Below, piece by piece: positions 42,801 to 53,300 of a DNA stretch of 64,000 nucleotides (position 1 is its first letter; the number at the start of each line of letters is the position of its first letter). The position numbers were made by a program, and so were the translations under genes. The notes under the pieces were generated by a model, which did not search any database, was not told where the DNA came from, and worked only from the letters and a program-made list of their open reading frames with translations. Source of the stretch: Symbiodinium natans (lineage: Eukaryota > Sar > Dinophyceae > Suessiales > Symbiodiniaceae); NCBI GenBank assembly GCA_905221605.1, contig CAJNDS010001569.1, positions 663,451 through 727,450 on the forward strand. Reading direction: 5' to 3'.

Positions 42801-42893
42801 GAGCAGCCCAGGCAGAAGAGCCAGAATCTCTCCTGCCATCTTTCAAGCACGCCGAGTGTGGATGAGCTGGCCGCCGCGACTTCTGCTACTTGA
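39808..42893 (+). CDS. Candidate split gene with telomeric introns (best-resolved case)
   Basis: Islands: 39808-39948 (PMAGIRSRPGLAASGTEEA, GIGSVLDSFLMEER, then GTTTAGG); 40049-40125 (HELSGIKLRGPFKKALFWL); 40759-40870 (LEWKTDSLLHGAPDASNFEE, LDDDATRLLAEVEPRG, then GTTGGG); 41340-41416 (PSQEHATSAQGHSSRSLGG); 41584-41694 (GLEDTRYSWYVPQSYKEAS); about 41762-41847 (VVTEAAEMDEATVLAEAHAF, then GTGAGT); 42604-42661 (EDAQARQGLREVLQDWGQL, then GTTGCT); 42812-42893 (SSTPSVDELAAATSAT then TGA). The 41340 and 41584 islands join in frame: GGA AG|G GGC CTT. The protein looks hydrophilic and acidic. No domain recognised. Other joins were not all in phase with the borders I chose, so missing or shifted exons are likely. 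Confidence 0.55.
40138..40211. mobile_element. Family B element, compact
   Basis: TACCAGGACGGGCTATTCG at the left and ATAGCCCATCCTGGTA at the right: near-perfect terminal inverted repeats with AACCCTATAAAGGGCC inside. Confidence 0.75.
40555..40670 (+). repeat. CCCCAAA(TA)-type degenerate satellite
   Basis: Repeated CCCCAAATATA, CCCCAAAGATA and CCCCAAA units. The minus strand opens an artificial frame of G-x-L/I-G pattern. Confidence 0.8.
40885..41338. repeat. Variant telomeric arrays (GGGTTTTCTTA and CCCTAAACCCC forms)
   Basis: 40900-40975 has about six GGGTTTTCTTA-like 11-bp units; 41090-41330 has CTCCCTAAACCCC-like 11-22 bp units. Together they form the presumed intron before the 41340 exon. 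The switch from G-rich to C-rich is near 41070. Confidence 0.85.
41417..41583 (+). repeat. TTTAGGG tract forming a proposed GT-AG intron
   Basis: 167 nt made only of TTTAGGG units (one TTCAGGG). It begins GTTTAGGG directly after exon-like GCCGGAAG and ends GGTTTAG directly before GGGCCTTCGG. Taking it out keeps one frame open over both islands. Confidence 0.8.
42117..42209. mobile_element. Family F inverted-repeat element, copy 2
   Basis: CTTAGTCGCTGAATGAGTAC at the left and GAACTCAGCAACTAAG at the right, with an inner ACGTGTACACTTTTCGG. About 80 percent alike by eye to 4567-4667. Confidence 0.7.
42292..42582. repeat. CCCTAAA tract (42292-42357) and TTTAGGG tract (42475-42582)
   Basis: About nine C-strand units and about fifteen G-strand units, separated by 117 bp. 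AAGCC occurs at both edges of the second tract. Confidence 0.95.
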
Positions 42894-43014
42894 CATTGCT
42901 TATCGTGCGCTCTTGTCTGTTGCGAATGAGGCGAGCGAGTGCTTGTCAGCTGCGGCTCTGACTGCGTGCGGAATTCATGCAACACCGTCTTGGTCACTCC
43001 CTTGCCTTATAAAG

Positions 43015-44000
43015 CCCGAAGCCAAACTCCAGAGCTGGGGGATTTTGCCAAGGATCCTGGCGACTTCGAGGCTCCGATGCCCTCACCGAAAGCCCCGGAA
43101 GATGCTGTGGCGGCCTGGGAGGTCGAACATGTCCCCATGGAGCCATCCGATGCTTCGGCAGAGAGCGACGAGAGTGCCGAGAGCGGAGCCATGGCGGAGG
43201 CGGAGGGGGGGAGGGGGGGAGGGTTTTTTTTGGGGGGTTTTGGGCTGGGATCTTGGGCTTTCTTGGTACGCGCGGACGGCTCTCCCGAAACGTGGCTTTC
43301 TTCGCACATAGCCTGCCTTTTCGACCTCGTGCTTCCTCCTCACTAGCTCCCGCGTCGATACCTTTTGTCGCCAAAATCTGGGGCAAAAGCTGTTGGATGG
43401 GTTCCCTTCGTGTGCCCAGTCGCAGGGGCATTTGCACTTCGCAGTGTTGGGCAGCGCTCTCGCCGTGGTCCCCTTGTGGTTTAGGTTTGGGTTTAGGGTT
43501 TAGGGCCAAGTTTAGGGTGAGGGTCGGTGAGGGTTTAGGATTTTCGATTTAGGGTCTAGGGTCTAGGGTTTAGTGTTTGGGGTTTAGGGTTTAGGGTTTA
43601 GGGTTTAGGGTGTCAAGGGTCGTCGCTTGTGGAGCCGTCCTTGTGCCGTGAGCCGAAGAACTGCCCTCGCAAGCTGGGAGGTGATCCTTGCTGTCCCTAA
43701 ACCCTATACCCTAAACCCTATAAACCCTATAAATCCTATCAATCCTATAAACCCTTTAACCCTAAGCCCTGACTCCTTCACCACAAACCCTCATATGGTA
43801 CGGAACTTTGTCATAGTGGGCTACCAGTTTACATGTTTAAGGGTACTTAAGCTCAACAAGGACTAGAAGTTTGATCCCAACCATGAGCTAGGGAAGCTAC
43901 CAGCTCATCCCTGCCAGGCGGCCTGGGCGTTTGATGCCCCCGCTGGCGCTCAACATCCTCCTGAGCCGACGCCAGAGCTGAAGAAGGCCGTCTCCCGCCC
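43015..44000 (+). CDS. Candidate islands 43015-43205, about 43620-43695, 43868-44000
   Basis: 43015-43205 is acidic and open: TPELGDFAKDPGDFEAPMPS, EVEHVPMEPSDASAESDES. It runs into a G-rich tract at 43207. About 43620-43695 reads SSLVEPSLCREPKNCPRKLG. 43868-44000 reads FDPNHELGKLPAHPCQAAWA then PPEPTPELKKAVS, up to a C run. Codon bias is strong in the first and third. No family recognised. Confidence 0.42.
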
Positions 44001-44063
44001 CCCCCCCCCCCTCCAAACCACTTTAAGGTTTAGGGTTTAGGGTTTAGGGTTTAGGGTGTAGGG

Positions 44064-44120
44064 TTGTTCCCCCATTATAATCCCTATGAAGGACTCTTGG
44101 TAGAAGGGGGAACATCCCGA
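44064..44120. mobile_element. Family A element, shortened
   Basis: GTTGTTCCCCCATTATAATC at the left and AAGGACTCTTGGTAGAAGGG with GGAACATCCC at the right. Confidence 0.6.
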
Positions 44121-44316
44121 CCCTAAACCCGACACCCCACAATAGGGCTTCGGCTTTAAGAGCCCTCAGCCAGACCCTCTAGCCCCTCTAACACTGAACC
44201 CTTTGAACCTGCAGTTCTTCCCAGTCTTTGAAGCATTTTGAATCTCGACTATTTGCTTAAGATTCACCAAAAAATAAAGATAATGATCCCTGTATTGCCC
44301 TTATAAGGAAGAATCT

Positions 44317-44370
<54 letters not shown>

Positions 44371-44982
44371 GGGGGGGGGGGCCGGTTCTTAAGCAAATAG
44401 TTGTTCCGCGCGAGCCTAAATCAGATATTGACTTCTGCCCGGGCCAAGAAAAGAGCAGATATGGCAGGTTGGTCTGAATTATGGACCCCTTGGTACCTCA
44501 AACCTACAAGTAATATGGGGGGAGGGATCATGCCATCATAGTGAACCCCAGAAGGATCCGTCATGTTTGCAAAACCCTAAACCCTACGTCTTGGAGTGTA
44601 GCAGCCCACAATGAAATCTTCCCTGCTTCGAACACTCAGGCCTCATGAGTTCCCATGGACCGCTAGACCCTAAACCCTAAACCCTAAACCGTCCCAACCT
44701 GATTTGGCATTTGATTTAGGCTTGGCTGCGGCTCCTTTTTGTTGTGCCATGCTGACCCCATTAGCCGGGGATAAGAAGACCCACCACGTCCCTTAAATAT
44801 AAGCCTTACCTGTACGGGATGCGAATCCCCAAGTGAGCCGATTAAAGCCCTAAGCCACAAATTCTACAGAGTCTGAAAGGGATTGAGGTTTTTTAAAAGG
44901 GAGCTGGGATGTTTGAGGTTTAGGGTTTAGGTTGATGCACAGACTGCAGAGGACTCTTCTTGCACACCCTCCTGCCACTTGG
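44121..44982. other. Gene-free stretch with 49-nt poly-T
   Basis: Holds the T run at 44320-44368 followed by 12 G, and scattered CCCTAAA units. AACTATTTGCTTAAG before the run (about 44246) and CTTAAGCAAATAGTT after it (about 44389) are inverted copies, so the run sits inside a foldback. No coding island seen. Confidence 0.55.
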
Positions 44983-45665
44983 CAGGAATTGGCTCTAATT
45001 ACGAAGCCGTGTTGCAACGGGAGGAGCAGGCCGCGAATCCGAAATTAAGAGACTTAGTTTGTAGATACACAAATAGATGCGCTCACGTGCTTTGCGTTGT
45101 TTGCATAGTTCCACGTGTGGGTAAACTCGCGTGCCGTTTGGGTCTCGGGCGGTTCCGGGCCCCTGCATTTCTTTTCAGTACTCTCGGCGCGGCCTTATGG
45201 GCAGAGGAGACACAGTGCCAACCTTCTACCGCGAACTCAGCCGTCGCGTTCCAATGAATCTCCTGCCGGGTCCGATGTCGTAGTGCGTCGCGGCCTTAGT
45301 GGCCAGCCAGGCCCACGTGACCGGCCAGGTAAGCGAAGAAGCTTTGTCATTTGCCCGCCGCGCTGTCGGGCAGCCGACCCTGGAGGTCCAGCACGGGCAG
45401 AGTTGGTGGTGCCAATCCGCTGTGAAAGCATTCCGGAGCGAGTGTACCTCCCTCGTCGGAGAGACCCTCTTGCGGCTTAGCCGCTTTAAAGGTACAGGCT
45501 TCACGGAAAGCTTTCAGGTGGCATCGCCAGCAGCGTGTTCCGCGACACCGTTCATGCGCTTACGTTCGAAGGCGGCCTGGTTAAAAGCCGGAAGCTGTTT
45601 CGCCCAAAGCCCGGTTGCACCATATTTGGCCTGCTGCTAGCCGTGTGGCGGCTCCAACAACAAGA
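44983..45665 (+). CDS. Candidate islands before the CAA array
   Basis: 44983-45050 follows CTTGGCAG and reads IGSNYEAVLQREEQAANPK. 45299-45490 reads SEEALSFARRAVGQPTLEV and WWCQSAVKAFRSECTSLVG. 45519-45665 follows CTTTCAG and reads IASSVFRDTVHALTFEGGL then VKSRKLFRPKPG before entering the CAA repeat. No family is recognised. The CAA repeat itself is probably not coding. Confidence 0.4.
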
Positions 45666-45677
45666 AACACAACCACA

Positions 45678-46533
<856 letters not shown>

Positions 46534-46599
46534 TGAATTGTAATAATATTAATTCATAGTAGTAGTAATAAGAAGAAGCAGAAGAAGAAGAATGATTAA

Positions 46600-47063
46600 C
46601 AATAGTATAAACATAAGGAGACTAGTAAGAATACAACAATATACTAATTAAGCCAACAAAGGTTCCGTACCTGACTGCTGCTTGAGCCTCAAGCCCGAGC
46701 GAACTGCGGTTTCAATGCAGTAGGGGGTTTGGGATGTTTGAGGTGTGTACTGGGTGTGTTTAGGGCTTTGGGGGCTTGATATGTGCGATCTAAGTCGGTC
46801 TTAGGACGTTTGCTCCCGGGGTAAGGGTTTAGGGTTTACAAGGCTTAGTGCTTGGGGGGGACTTGGCGGGTTTAATTTTTGCGGGCTCCATTGCGTCTCT
46901 CCATTGCGTCTCCAAGCCCTCTGAATCCTCACCTAGGCGAGTGGCAAAAAACAAGTGCCAAACCCCCAATCCCTGCGGCCCTAAACCCCAAGACCCCCGA
47001 AGCGCTTGGGGCCTGGGAGGTCAAATGCACTCAGCGTAGCCGGAGCCAACCCTGTCCCGTCAT
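46600..47063. other. Stretch upstream of the TIR-like gene
   Basis: Few telomere-like units, no convincing exon. It may hold the promoter or 5' untranslated region of the gene at 47106. Confidence 0.35.
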
Positions 47064-47107
47064 CCCAGTATCATACCCTAAACCCGAAACCCTAAACCCA
47101 GTATCAT
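47064..47107 (+). repeat. Short telomeric insert bracketed by an 11-bp direct repeat
   Basis: CCCAGTATCAT (47064-47074), then ACCCTAAACCCGAAACCCTAAA, then CCCAGTATCAT again (47097-47107), whose last two bases start the ATG of the next gene. The CCC could belong to the repeat, leaving at least AGTATCAT duplicated. Confidence 0.75.
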
Positions 47108-48866
47108 GAACTTCCAGATGGCTCGCGAGCTGCACCGCTCGGTGCCCCCGCAGAAATGGTGCATCACCCGGTCGGAGCTGGAGGAGTTCGTGCGGATCGT
47201 GCACAGCGCCTGGCGTTCGGGGCAGATCCCCATGAGTCAGCCCAACGTCCTGCACTGGGATCCCGAGCATGGCCCCAACCTCTATGATGTGAACACTTGT
47301 GTGGTGAAGCCAATGACCCTGGCCGCTGGGGGCGCCAGCTATGCGTTGATGAAGCATCCGCAGGGTTTAGATTGTGAGGTCTTTGTGTCTCATTCCTGGC
47401 ATGGAGGGATCTTCCACCTTCGAAGAGGAATTCGCCTGGCGTGGCCTCGGGTGTACCGGCGTCGAAATCTCTACTGCTGCCTCTTGTCGAACCCACAAAA
47501 CTTGGACTTGGATGAATTTATTGGTGGACCTCTGAGCGAGAGTGCATTTGCATTGGCATTGAAAGCCGCGTCGCACTTGCTCGTGGTTCCAAACCCCTCC
47601 ATCGGAGTGTACTCAAGGCTTTGGTGTGTGTTCGAGGCCTATCTTGGAGCCCAATGGAATAAAATATATCTGCTGCCTGTGGTGCCAGCTCCAAAGGATA
47701 CCTGTGTATATTGGTTCCGGGCAGTTGGCGTGCCCATGTTAGGAGCATTTGTGCTCGGAGTCCCAGTCTCGCTGGTTCTTCAACATTCTGAACATAACAT
47801 CCGCCTCTTCAGCTGGTTGGAGTTCACCTATCGAGTACTTTCCTTAGTGGCCCTCTTGATGGTTCTGCCCTATCGGCACCATCCCAGGTCTTTAGATGTC
47901 ATGAGTTGTTTGACTTCCATTGGGTGCGTCTTCTTCCTGTTGGATCTACTTTGGTCATATGACGCGATCGCATTGCGTGGTGACCAGTGGATCGCAGTTG
48001 TCTGCCACTACGGTTGGTTTTCGAGCGTGACCCCAACGAATGCCTTAGTCTGCCTTTTGCTTGCAATCCTGAAGGGTGAGAAGGCGATTTTCGAGGAGCA
48101 GGAGGGGATGATGCAGTTCCATTCTTTGGCTGAATCACATTGCTCGAGTGCAGCCGATGAACAACGAATCAGACAGGCCATCGGTGGATCCGAGGATGAG
48201 GTGGAGACCGTGATCAACATCCTTCTGGCTGCTGGTGCTTACACCGACAACTTGCGATGTGCCTGGGACAATGGCCTGGACATCCAGAGGGCGGGAAGGA
48301 CCGATGTCAGGCCTGGGATCTTGTTCTCGATGCTTGCATGGTCTGCCTGCGCCATGGATCTCTTGTCCGATACCTATATTGGCCATTTGTCTCTTCACAG
48401 GTACTTTGCACTGCTCAGCCTCCTCTACATGGTGACCGTGTTAGTCATCCCCCTGTTGGTCTGGAGGCTGGAGAAAAGAGGCCCTGATGTGGCTGTCTTT
48501 GCATTGAAGACTTCTTCCTTGGGTGGCCTGCTGGCCTTGGAATTGCCGATTCTTCTGTGCTATCTTCAAGGGTTTGATGAAGCAGAAGATATTATGCTCT
48601 TGAACTACTTGAACAGGACCCTCCTCTCTGGTCTTGACGCGCAGGCTTGGCAAAACGACGAGCTCTCTTTCCGCATCAGTTGCACTGTCCTTGTCAGCCG
48701 GTTTCTGTGCATGGTCCTTGTCTGGGCTATTCTATTGATCGGCATTGAGCGCTGGAATCGCCTCCGAATATGCCTCGCTCGACCAGGCTGTTCAGACGAG
48801 TGCAAGGTACCAGAACTAAACGGGGACAGCGACGAAAGCTCCTCACAGGAGGGCGACGGAAACTGA
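47106..48866 (+). CDS. TIR-like domain fused to a multi-pass membrane region
   Basis: 586 residues, intronless. After an N-terminal segment, residues about 88-185 form a TIR-like domain. CEVFVSHSWHGG (90-101) is the first strand, and VYSRLWCVFEAYLG (about 168-181) matches the SxWCxxE block that carries the catalytic glutamate of TIR NADases (here E177). Hydrophobic spans follow at about 208-226, 240-256, 266-286, 310-325, 398-417, 432-455, 478-500 and 530-550, so seven or eight membrane passes. The tail is acidic and Ser-rich (DSDESSSQEGDGN). TIR domains signal by self-association or by cleaving NAD+. Whether this one is catalytic is inference from the conserved Glu. Similar TIR-like proteins with membrane segments are, as I recall, common in dinoflagellates. 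The ATG overlaps the duplicated AGTATCAT next to a telomeric insert. Confidence 0.83.
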   Translation: MNFQMARELHRSVPPQKWCITRSELEEFVRIVHSAWRSGQIPMSQPNVLHWDPEHGPNLYDVNTCVVKPMTLAAGGASYALMKHPQGLDCEVFVSHSWHGGIFHLRRGIRLAWPRVYRRRNLYCCLLSNPQNLDLDEFIGGPLSESAFALALKAASHLLVVPNPSIGVYSRLWCVFEAYLGAQWNKIYLLPVVPAPKDTCVYWFRAVGVPMLGAFVLGVPVSLVLQHSEHNIRLFSWLEFTYRVLSLVALLMVLPYRHHPRSLDVMSCLTSIGCVFFLLDLLWSYDAIALRGDQWIAVVCHYGWFSSVTPTNALVCLLLAILKGEKAIFEEQEGMMQFHSLAESHCSSAADEQRIRQAIGGSEDEVETVINILLAAGAYTDNLRCAWDNGLDIQRAGRTDVRPGILFSMLAWSACAMDLLSDTYIGHLSLHRYFALLSLLYMVTVLVIPLLVWRLEKRGPDVAVFALKTSSLGGLLALELPILLCYLQGFDEAEDIMLLNYLNRTLLSGLDAQAWQNDELSFRISCTVLVSRFLCMVLVWAILLIGIERWNRLRICLARPGCSDECKVPELNGDSDESSSQEGDGN

Positions 48867-49062
48867 TCTCTGAAACTTCAAACTGCGTGACTGTGCGACC
48901 TGCAAGGGGCTAAAGTTCTGTTCTTGCTTTTAGCCTGCACAGCCCTGAGCTCCAGGCATCCTCGCTTGTTTTTGAGGAGCATGCTGAGGGTTCAGGGTTT
49001 AGGGTTTGGGGTTTGGGGTTTAGGGTTTAGGGTTTTGGGTTTTGGGTTTAGGGTTTAGGGTT

Positions 49063-49555
49063 CAGGGTTAAGGATTTGAGGCTCACGCCCGCAACCGACC
49101 GAGCCCCTGAAAGCTTCGGGGTCCACCCGAGGCTCTTCAGCCCCTGGATCCCCCAACGGTCCTAGGGTTTAGGGTTTAGGGTTTAGGGTTCAATGTTCAG
49201 GGTTAAGGATTTGAGGCTCACGCCCGCAACCGACCAAGCCCCTGAAAGCTTCGGGGTCCACCCGAGGCTCTTCAGCCCCTGGATCCCCCAACGGTCCTAG
49301 CTAGGGTTTAGGGTTCAGGGTTCAGGGTTAAGGATTTGAGGCTCACGCCCGCAACCGACCAAGCCCCTGAAAGCTTCGGGGTCCACCCGAGGCTCTTCAG
49401 CCCCTGGATCCCCCAACGGTGCTAGGGTTTAGGGTTTAGGGTTTAGGGTTCAGGGTTAAGGATTTGAGGCTCACGCCCGCAACCGACCAAGCCCCTGAAA
49501 GCTTCGGGGTCCACCCGAGGCTCTTCAGCCCCTGGATCCCCCAACGGTCCTAGGG
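49063..49555 (+). repeat. Compound tandem array: four 100-bp cores separated by telomeric spacers
   Basis: A core from AAGGATTTGAGGCTCACG through AAGCTTCGGGGTCCACC to GATCCCCCAACGG(T)CCTAG occurs at about 49070-49163, 49205-49300, 49330-49423 and 49458-49553. Between cores are TTTAGGG/TTCAGGG spacers of about 42, 30 and 35 nt. Cores differ by only one or two bases, so duplication is recent. Confidence 0.93.
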
Positions 49556-50149
49556 TTTAGGGTTTATAGGGTTTAGGGTTTAGGGTTTAGGGTTGAGGGT
49601 TGAGGGTTGAGGGTTTAGGGCAGTCCCCTTTCAGGCGCTGACACGCTCAAGACACACATGATGGAATCTTTTTTTCTTAGAACCCATGTAAGCGCCTAAG
49701 CCCGAAGTCCCTCAAGCTCCAAGTCCCTTGACATCCTGAAGTTAGAGGCCCTCAAAAGCCATACACACACTAACAGCCCTACGTAACACATAGACTGTTC
49801 ACCTAAAAGCCCTAGTGCAAAGTCCTGCGATCAGCCCCTAAACCTTTTTCGGTGTGCTTAACAGCAGAAACCCCCTTCATCAGCTCTCAGAAAGCGCCTG
49901 GTTTTCCCAAGTTCAGTCCGTCCTTGTTCTACAACCCTCCTTTGGGGTTTAGGGTTTTGGGTTAGCCCCCTATCAGTTCTTGCTTGGAAAGGCCATGGAA
50001 AGATAGTCTCCGACTACTAAACAGAAGGGGATAATGATAATGATATTCCCCTATTGTTTAGTACCCGGATGGCCGATGATACCCTATGATCCCCTAAAAG
50101 GGCCCTTTTTAGCACACAGGATTGATCATCGCGATTCTTTAAGACTGAA

Positions 50150-50358
50150 TAGCCCCCCTAAACCCTGAACCCTAAACCCTCAGTTCTCAACCCCAAACCC
50201 CAAACCCTAAACCCCGAACCCTAAACCCTAAACCCTTAACCCTTAACCCTTAAGCCTTAACCCTTAACCCTTAACCCTTAACCCTTAACTCTTAACCCTA
50301 AACCCTAAACCCGAAACCCTAAACCCTAAACCCTAAACCCTAAACCCTAAACCCTAAC
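50150..50358 (+). repeat. CCCTAAA tract with CCCTTAA block
   Basis: CCCTAAA and CCCCAAA units, then eight CCCTTAA units (about 50231-50292, one GCCTTAA), then CCCTAAA to 50358, directly followed by CCCAG and the 50363 island. Confidence 0.94.
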
Positions 50359-50362
50359 CCAG

Positions 50363-53300
50363 GCCCCAGCGCCCGCAGCTCCCAGAGCTCGGCGCCGCCA
50401 TCTCCGGACGGAGTCCTTGGACTCCGGGAGCTTGAGGCCAGGGTTTAGGGTTTAGGGTTTAGGGTTTAGGGTTTAGGGTTTAGGGTTTAGGGTTTAGGGT
50501 TTAGGGTTTAGGGTTTAGGGTTTAGGGTTTTAGGCTTCAGCGTCTAGGGTTTAGGGTTTATAGGGTTTAGGGTTTCGGGTTTAGGGTTTAGGGTCCAGGG
50601 TTACAGAACCTCTGAACCTGCCAAGTAGGAGCTGCACTGAGTTTTTTGGTTTGTGGATACGAATTTCGAGCTCGAAGCCGGTGGAGTCCAGATGTTCGCA
50701 ATAGCAGGCGCTTTTTATCCTATCTGCTTGGGGAGGGGGCGGGGGGGCGATTCCCTTACAAAGCCCGAGTAGAAGCAAAAACACTTAGCCTTGTATATTC
50801 ACAGGTCACAGAAGTCCCGAGCTGCAAAAATCTCTGCCAGAGCCTACTTGCAGTTTCATCGGTAGCTGCAGGTTTTTTGGATTTGGGTTTGTGGCAGTTT
50901 ATGGGCCTTGCCGAGTTAACCTTTAAAGCTCAAACTCCGAACCCTAAACCCTAAACCCTAAACCCTAAACCCTAAACCCTAAACCCTAAACCCTAAACCC
51001 TAAACCCTGGCGAGCCGGAGAGGCCTCGAGTTCCGACAGCAGCCCTGCCAACTCCGTCGATCGCGCAGTCCACACGTTTTGGCGAGAGTTCTGCGAGACT
51101 TGCCAATGGGGCCCTCGGAGTTTAGGGTGGCTAATCCGAGGGTTTAGGGTTTAGGGTTTAGGGTTTAGGGAGGTTCATGGGTCATCAAGAGATCTTAATT
51201 CGTAGGGCTTGGAGTTTAGAGGGGTCTACTTTGAGGTGTTTGGCGGAGTTAGGTCCCGAACAAGATGTTAAAATCGCTATAGCCGTCAGCCGCCTAAACC
51301 CCGGGTCAAGGAAGCTAGGGTTTGGAGTGTAGGGTTTATAGGGCTTAGGGTTACTTGTAAGTATACAGGAGTGAGAGCATTTAGGTGTAGTTAGGTTCTA
51401 CACGAAGGGCCGCCGCAGATTTTAAATCCTAGACAGGTATCGGCCCCTTCCTCGACAAGCCTGCTCCAAGAGCCCTACACCTGCAACCCTAAACCCTAAA
51501 CCCTAAACCCTCGAAGCTCCAGAAGTCCCAAAGCCTGACAATCCCAAGCACCTTTTATATGCCCCCCCTTGACGCCCCTATAACTCCCCTAACGCCCCCC
51601 CAAACCCCAATTCCAAGCCACCCTAAAACCCTACAATCCTCCCACAAAATAGAGAAGCCCCAAACCCCAAGCCCCAAGCCCCAAGCCCCAAGCCCCAAGC
51701 CCCAAGCCCCAAACCCCAAGCCCCAAGCCCCAAACCCCAAACCCCAAACCCACCCCCCTCCCCCCCCCCCTCCCCTCCCCCTCCCCCTCCCCTCCCCTCC
51801 CCTCCCCTCCCCTCCCCCCCCCCCCCCAAAAAAAAAAAAAAACAATGAAGCAAACAACAATGAAACAACAACAACGAAAACAGAAGAGGCAGCAGCCCCC
51901 CCCAGGAAGAGTCGGAGTTGGGCCCGGGCTTCCTTGCAGAGGCCGCCTCGCCCTCGTGCACGGCCGCGGACCCCCGGGCTTTGCAGATTCAGGTTTGGGG
52001 GCTTTTTGGGGGCCTTTAAATCGCAGATTCAGGCTTTGGGGTTTTTGTTGGGGTTTTTGGGGGCTTTAAAGGGGTTCAGGGTTTCTTAGGGTTGTTGGGT
52101 TTAGGGTTTTAGGATTTCTGGGCCTTGGGGTTTTTAGGGTTTGAGGACTTTGGGGGTTTCAGGGTTTTGCGGGGTTTGAATTTTTTAGGGCGTGAGGTGT
52201 TTAGCTTATGGCTTTAGGGCTTTAGGGGTTTGGGGGCTTTAGGGCTGTAGGGCTTTGGTTTTGTAGCGTTTTCGGGCTTCGGGGCTTTATGCTCCGAGGG
52301 CTTGGGGAGGGGGACGCCTGTGGGCGGTTGGCGTGTTAGGTGCCCGAGGCTGGTTTGGGCTTCCCGAGTTGCTGACTTGGTAAGTCGGCGCCCAGAGTGT
52401 TGAAGGGCTTACAGGGTCTTGGGTGCGCTTTAGGGCAGATGGGGCACGTCGTGGCAATCTCGACTCAATGTCGATCCATCTCGCTTCTCCACAGTGAATC
52501 GTACTGAAACCCTAGACCCTGAACCCTAAACCCTAAACCCTAAACCCTAAACCCTAGGGTTTAGGGTTTAGTGGTTTAGGGTTTCAAGGAACATGAGGAT
52601 GGGGGCTTAGTTAAGGCTTAGACGTAGGCGGCCCCTCCCACCGAGGACTGGCAGAAAGCAGCGCGCCGGGCCTCCACCATTTCTTCGGAGGACTTGTGGG
52701 AAGTCCACAGTTCTGCCGATAAACAACGAGGTAGCTTCTGTTAAATGGATGTTTGGGGATACGAGTACTAAAGAAAAGCACTACTTCATATCAAGTTTCC
52801 GAGCTCATGGGATCCTGCAGGTTGCACATTTTGATGCGGGGTTCGGTCTCTTTAGTTGGCTGCAGGCCAGCGGCTGAGGTTTGACAGGGTGTTTTGATGT
52901 TCAAGCGTTGCGCAACAAGGCTCTGTATGGGGTCATAGAGTCTAGAGATCTGGAGTTTGCGGTTTTGGGGCCTTGGAGTTTCCACAACAGCCCTCGACCC
53001 AGGGTGAAATATGGATGTTGGCACCGTTCGTTTTTCGTCTCATAAGCGAACATGCGCCCAAGTATGAAGGCCTTGATCCCTCAAACTTTGAAGCCCAAAA
53101 GCCCTCCAACTACTGGACCGCACTTGAAGATAAGATGAAAGTCTTGGTTGGCTAATATTTATAAGTTCTGCAAAAGCAGCAACTTGCTACCGGGGTTTCC
53201 AAGAAGCCGTTTAAATCCATCAGCCCCTGGGATGGTTCTCAAAAGCCTCTGAAGACGATTCCTAAATCTAATCATGTTAATACCCAAGAAAGGGAACATA

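Noticed and set aside
51555-52089. Pro-rich and Gly-rich frames around the C-rich satellite
   Set aside because: Low-complexity CCCCAAG and CCCCTCCCCT repeats; only the segment from 51906 has coding character.
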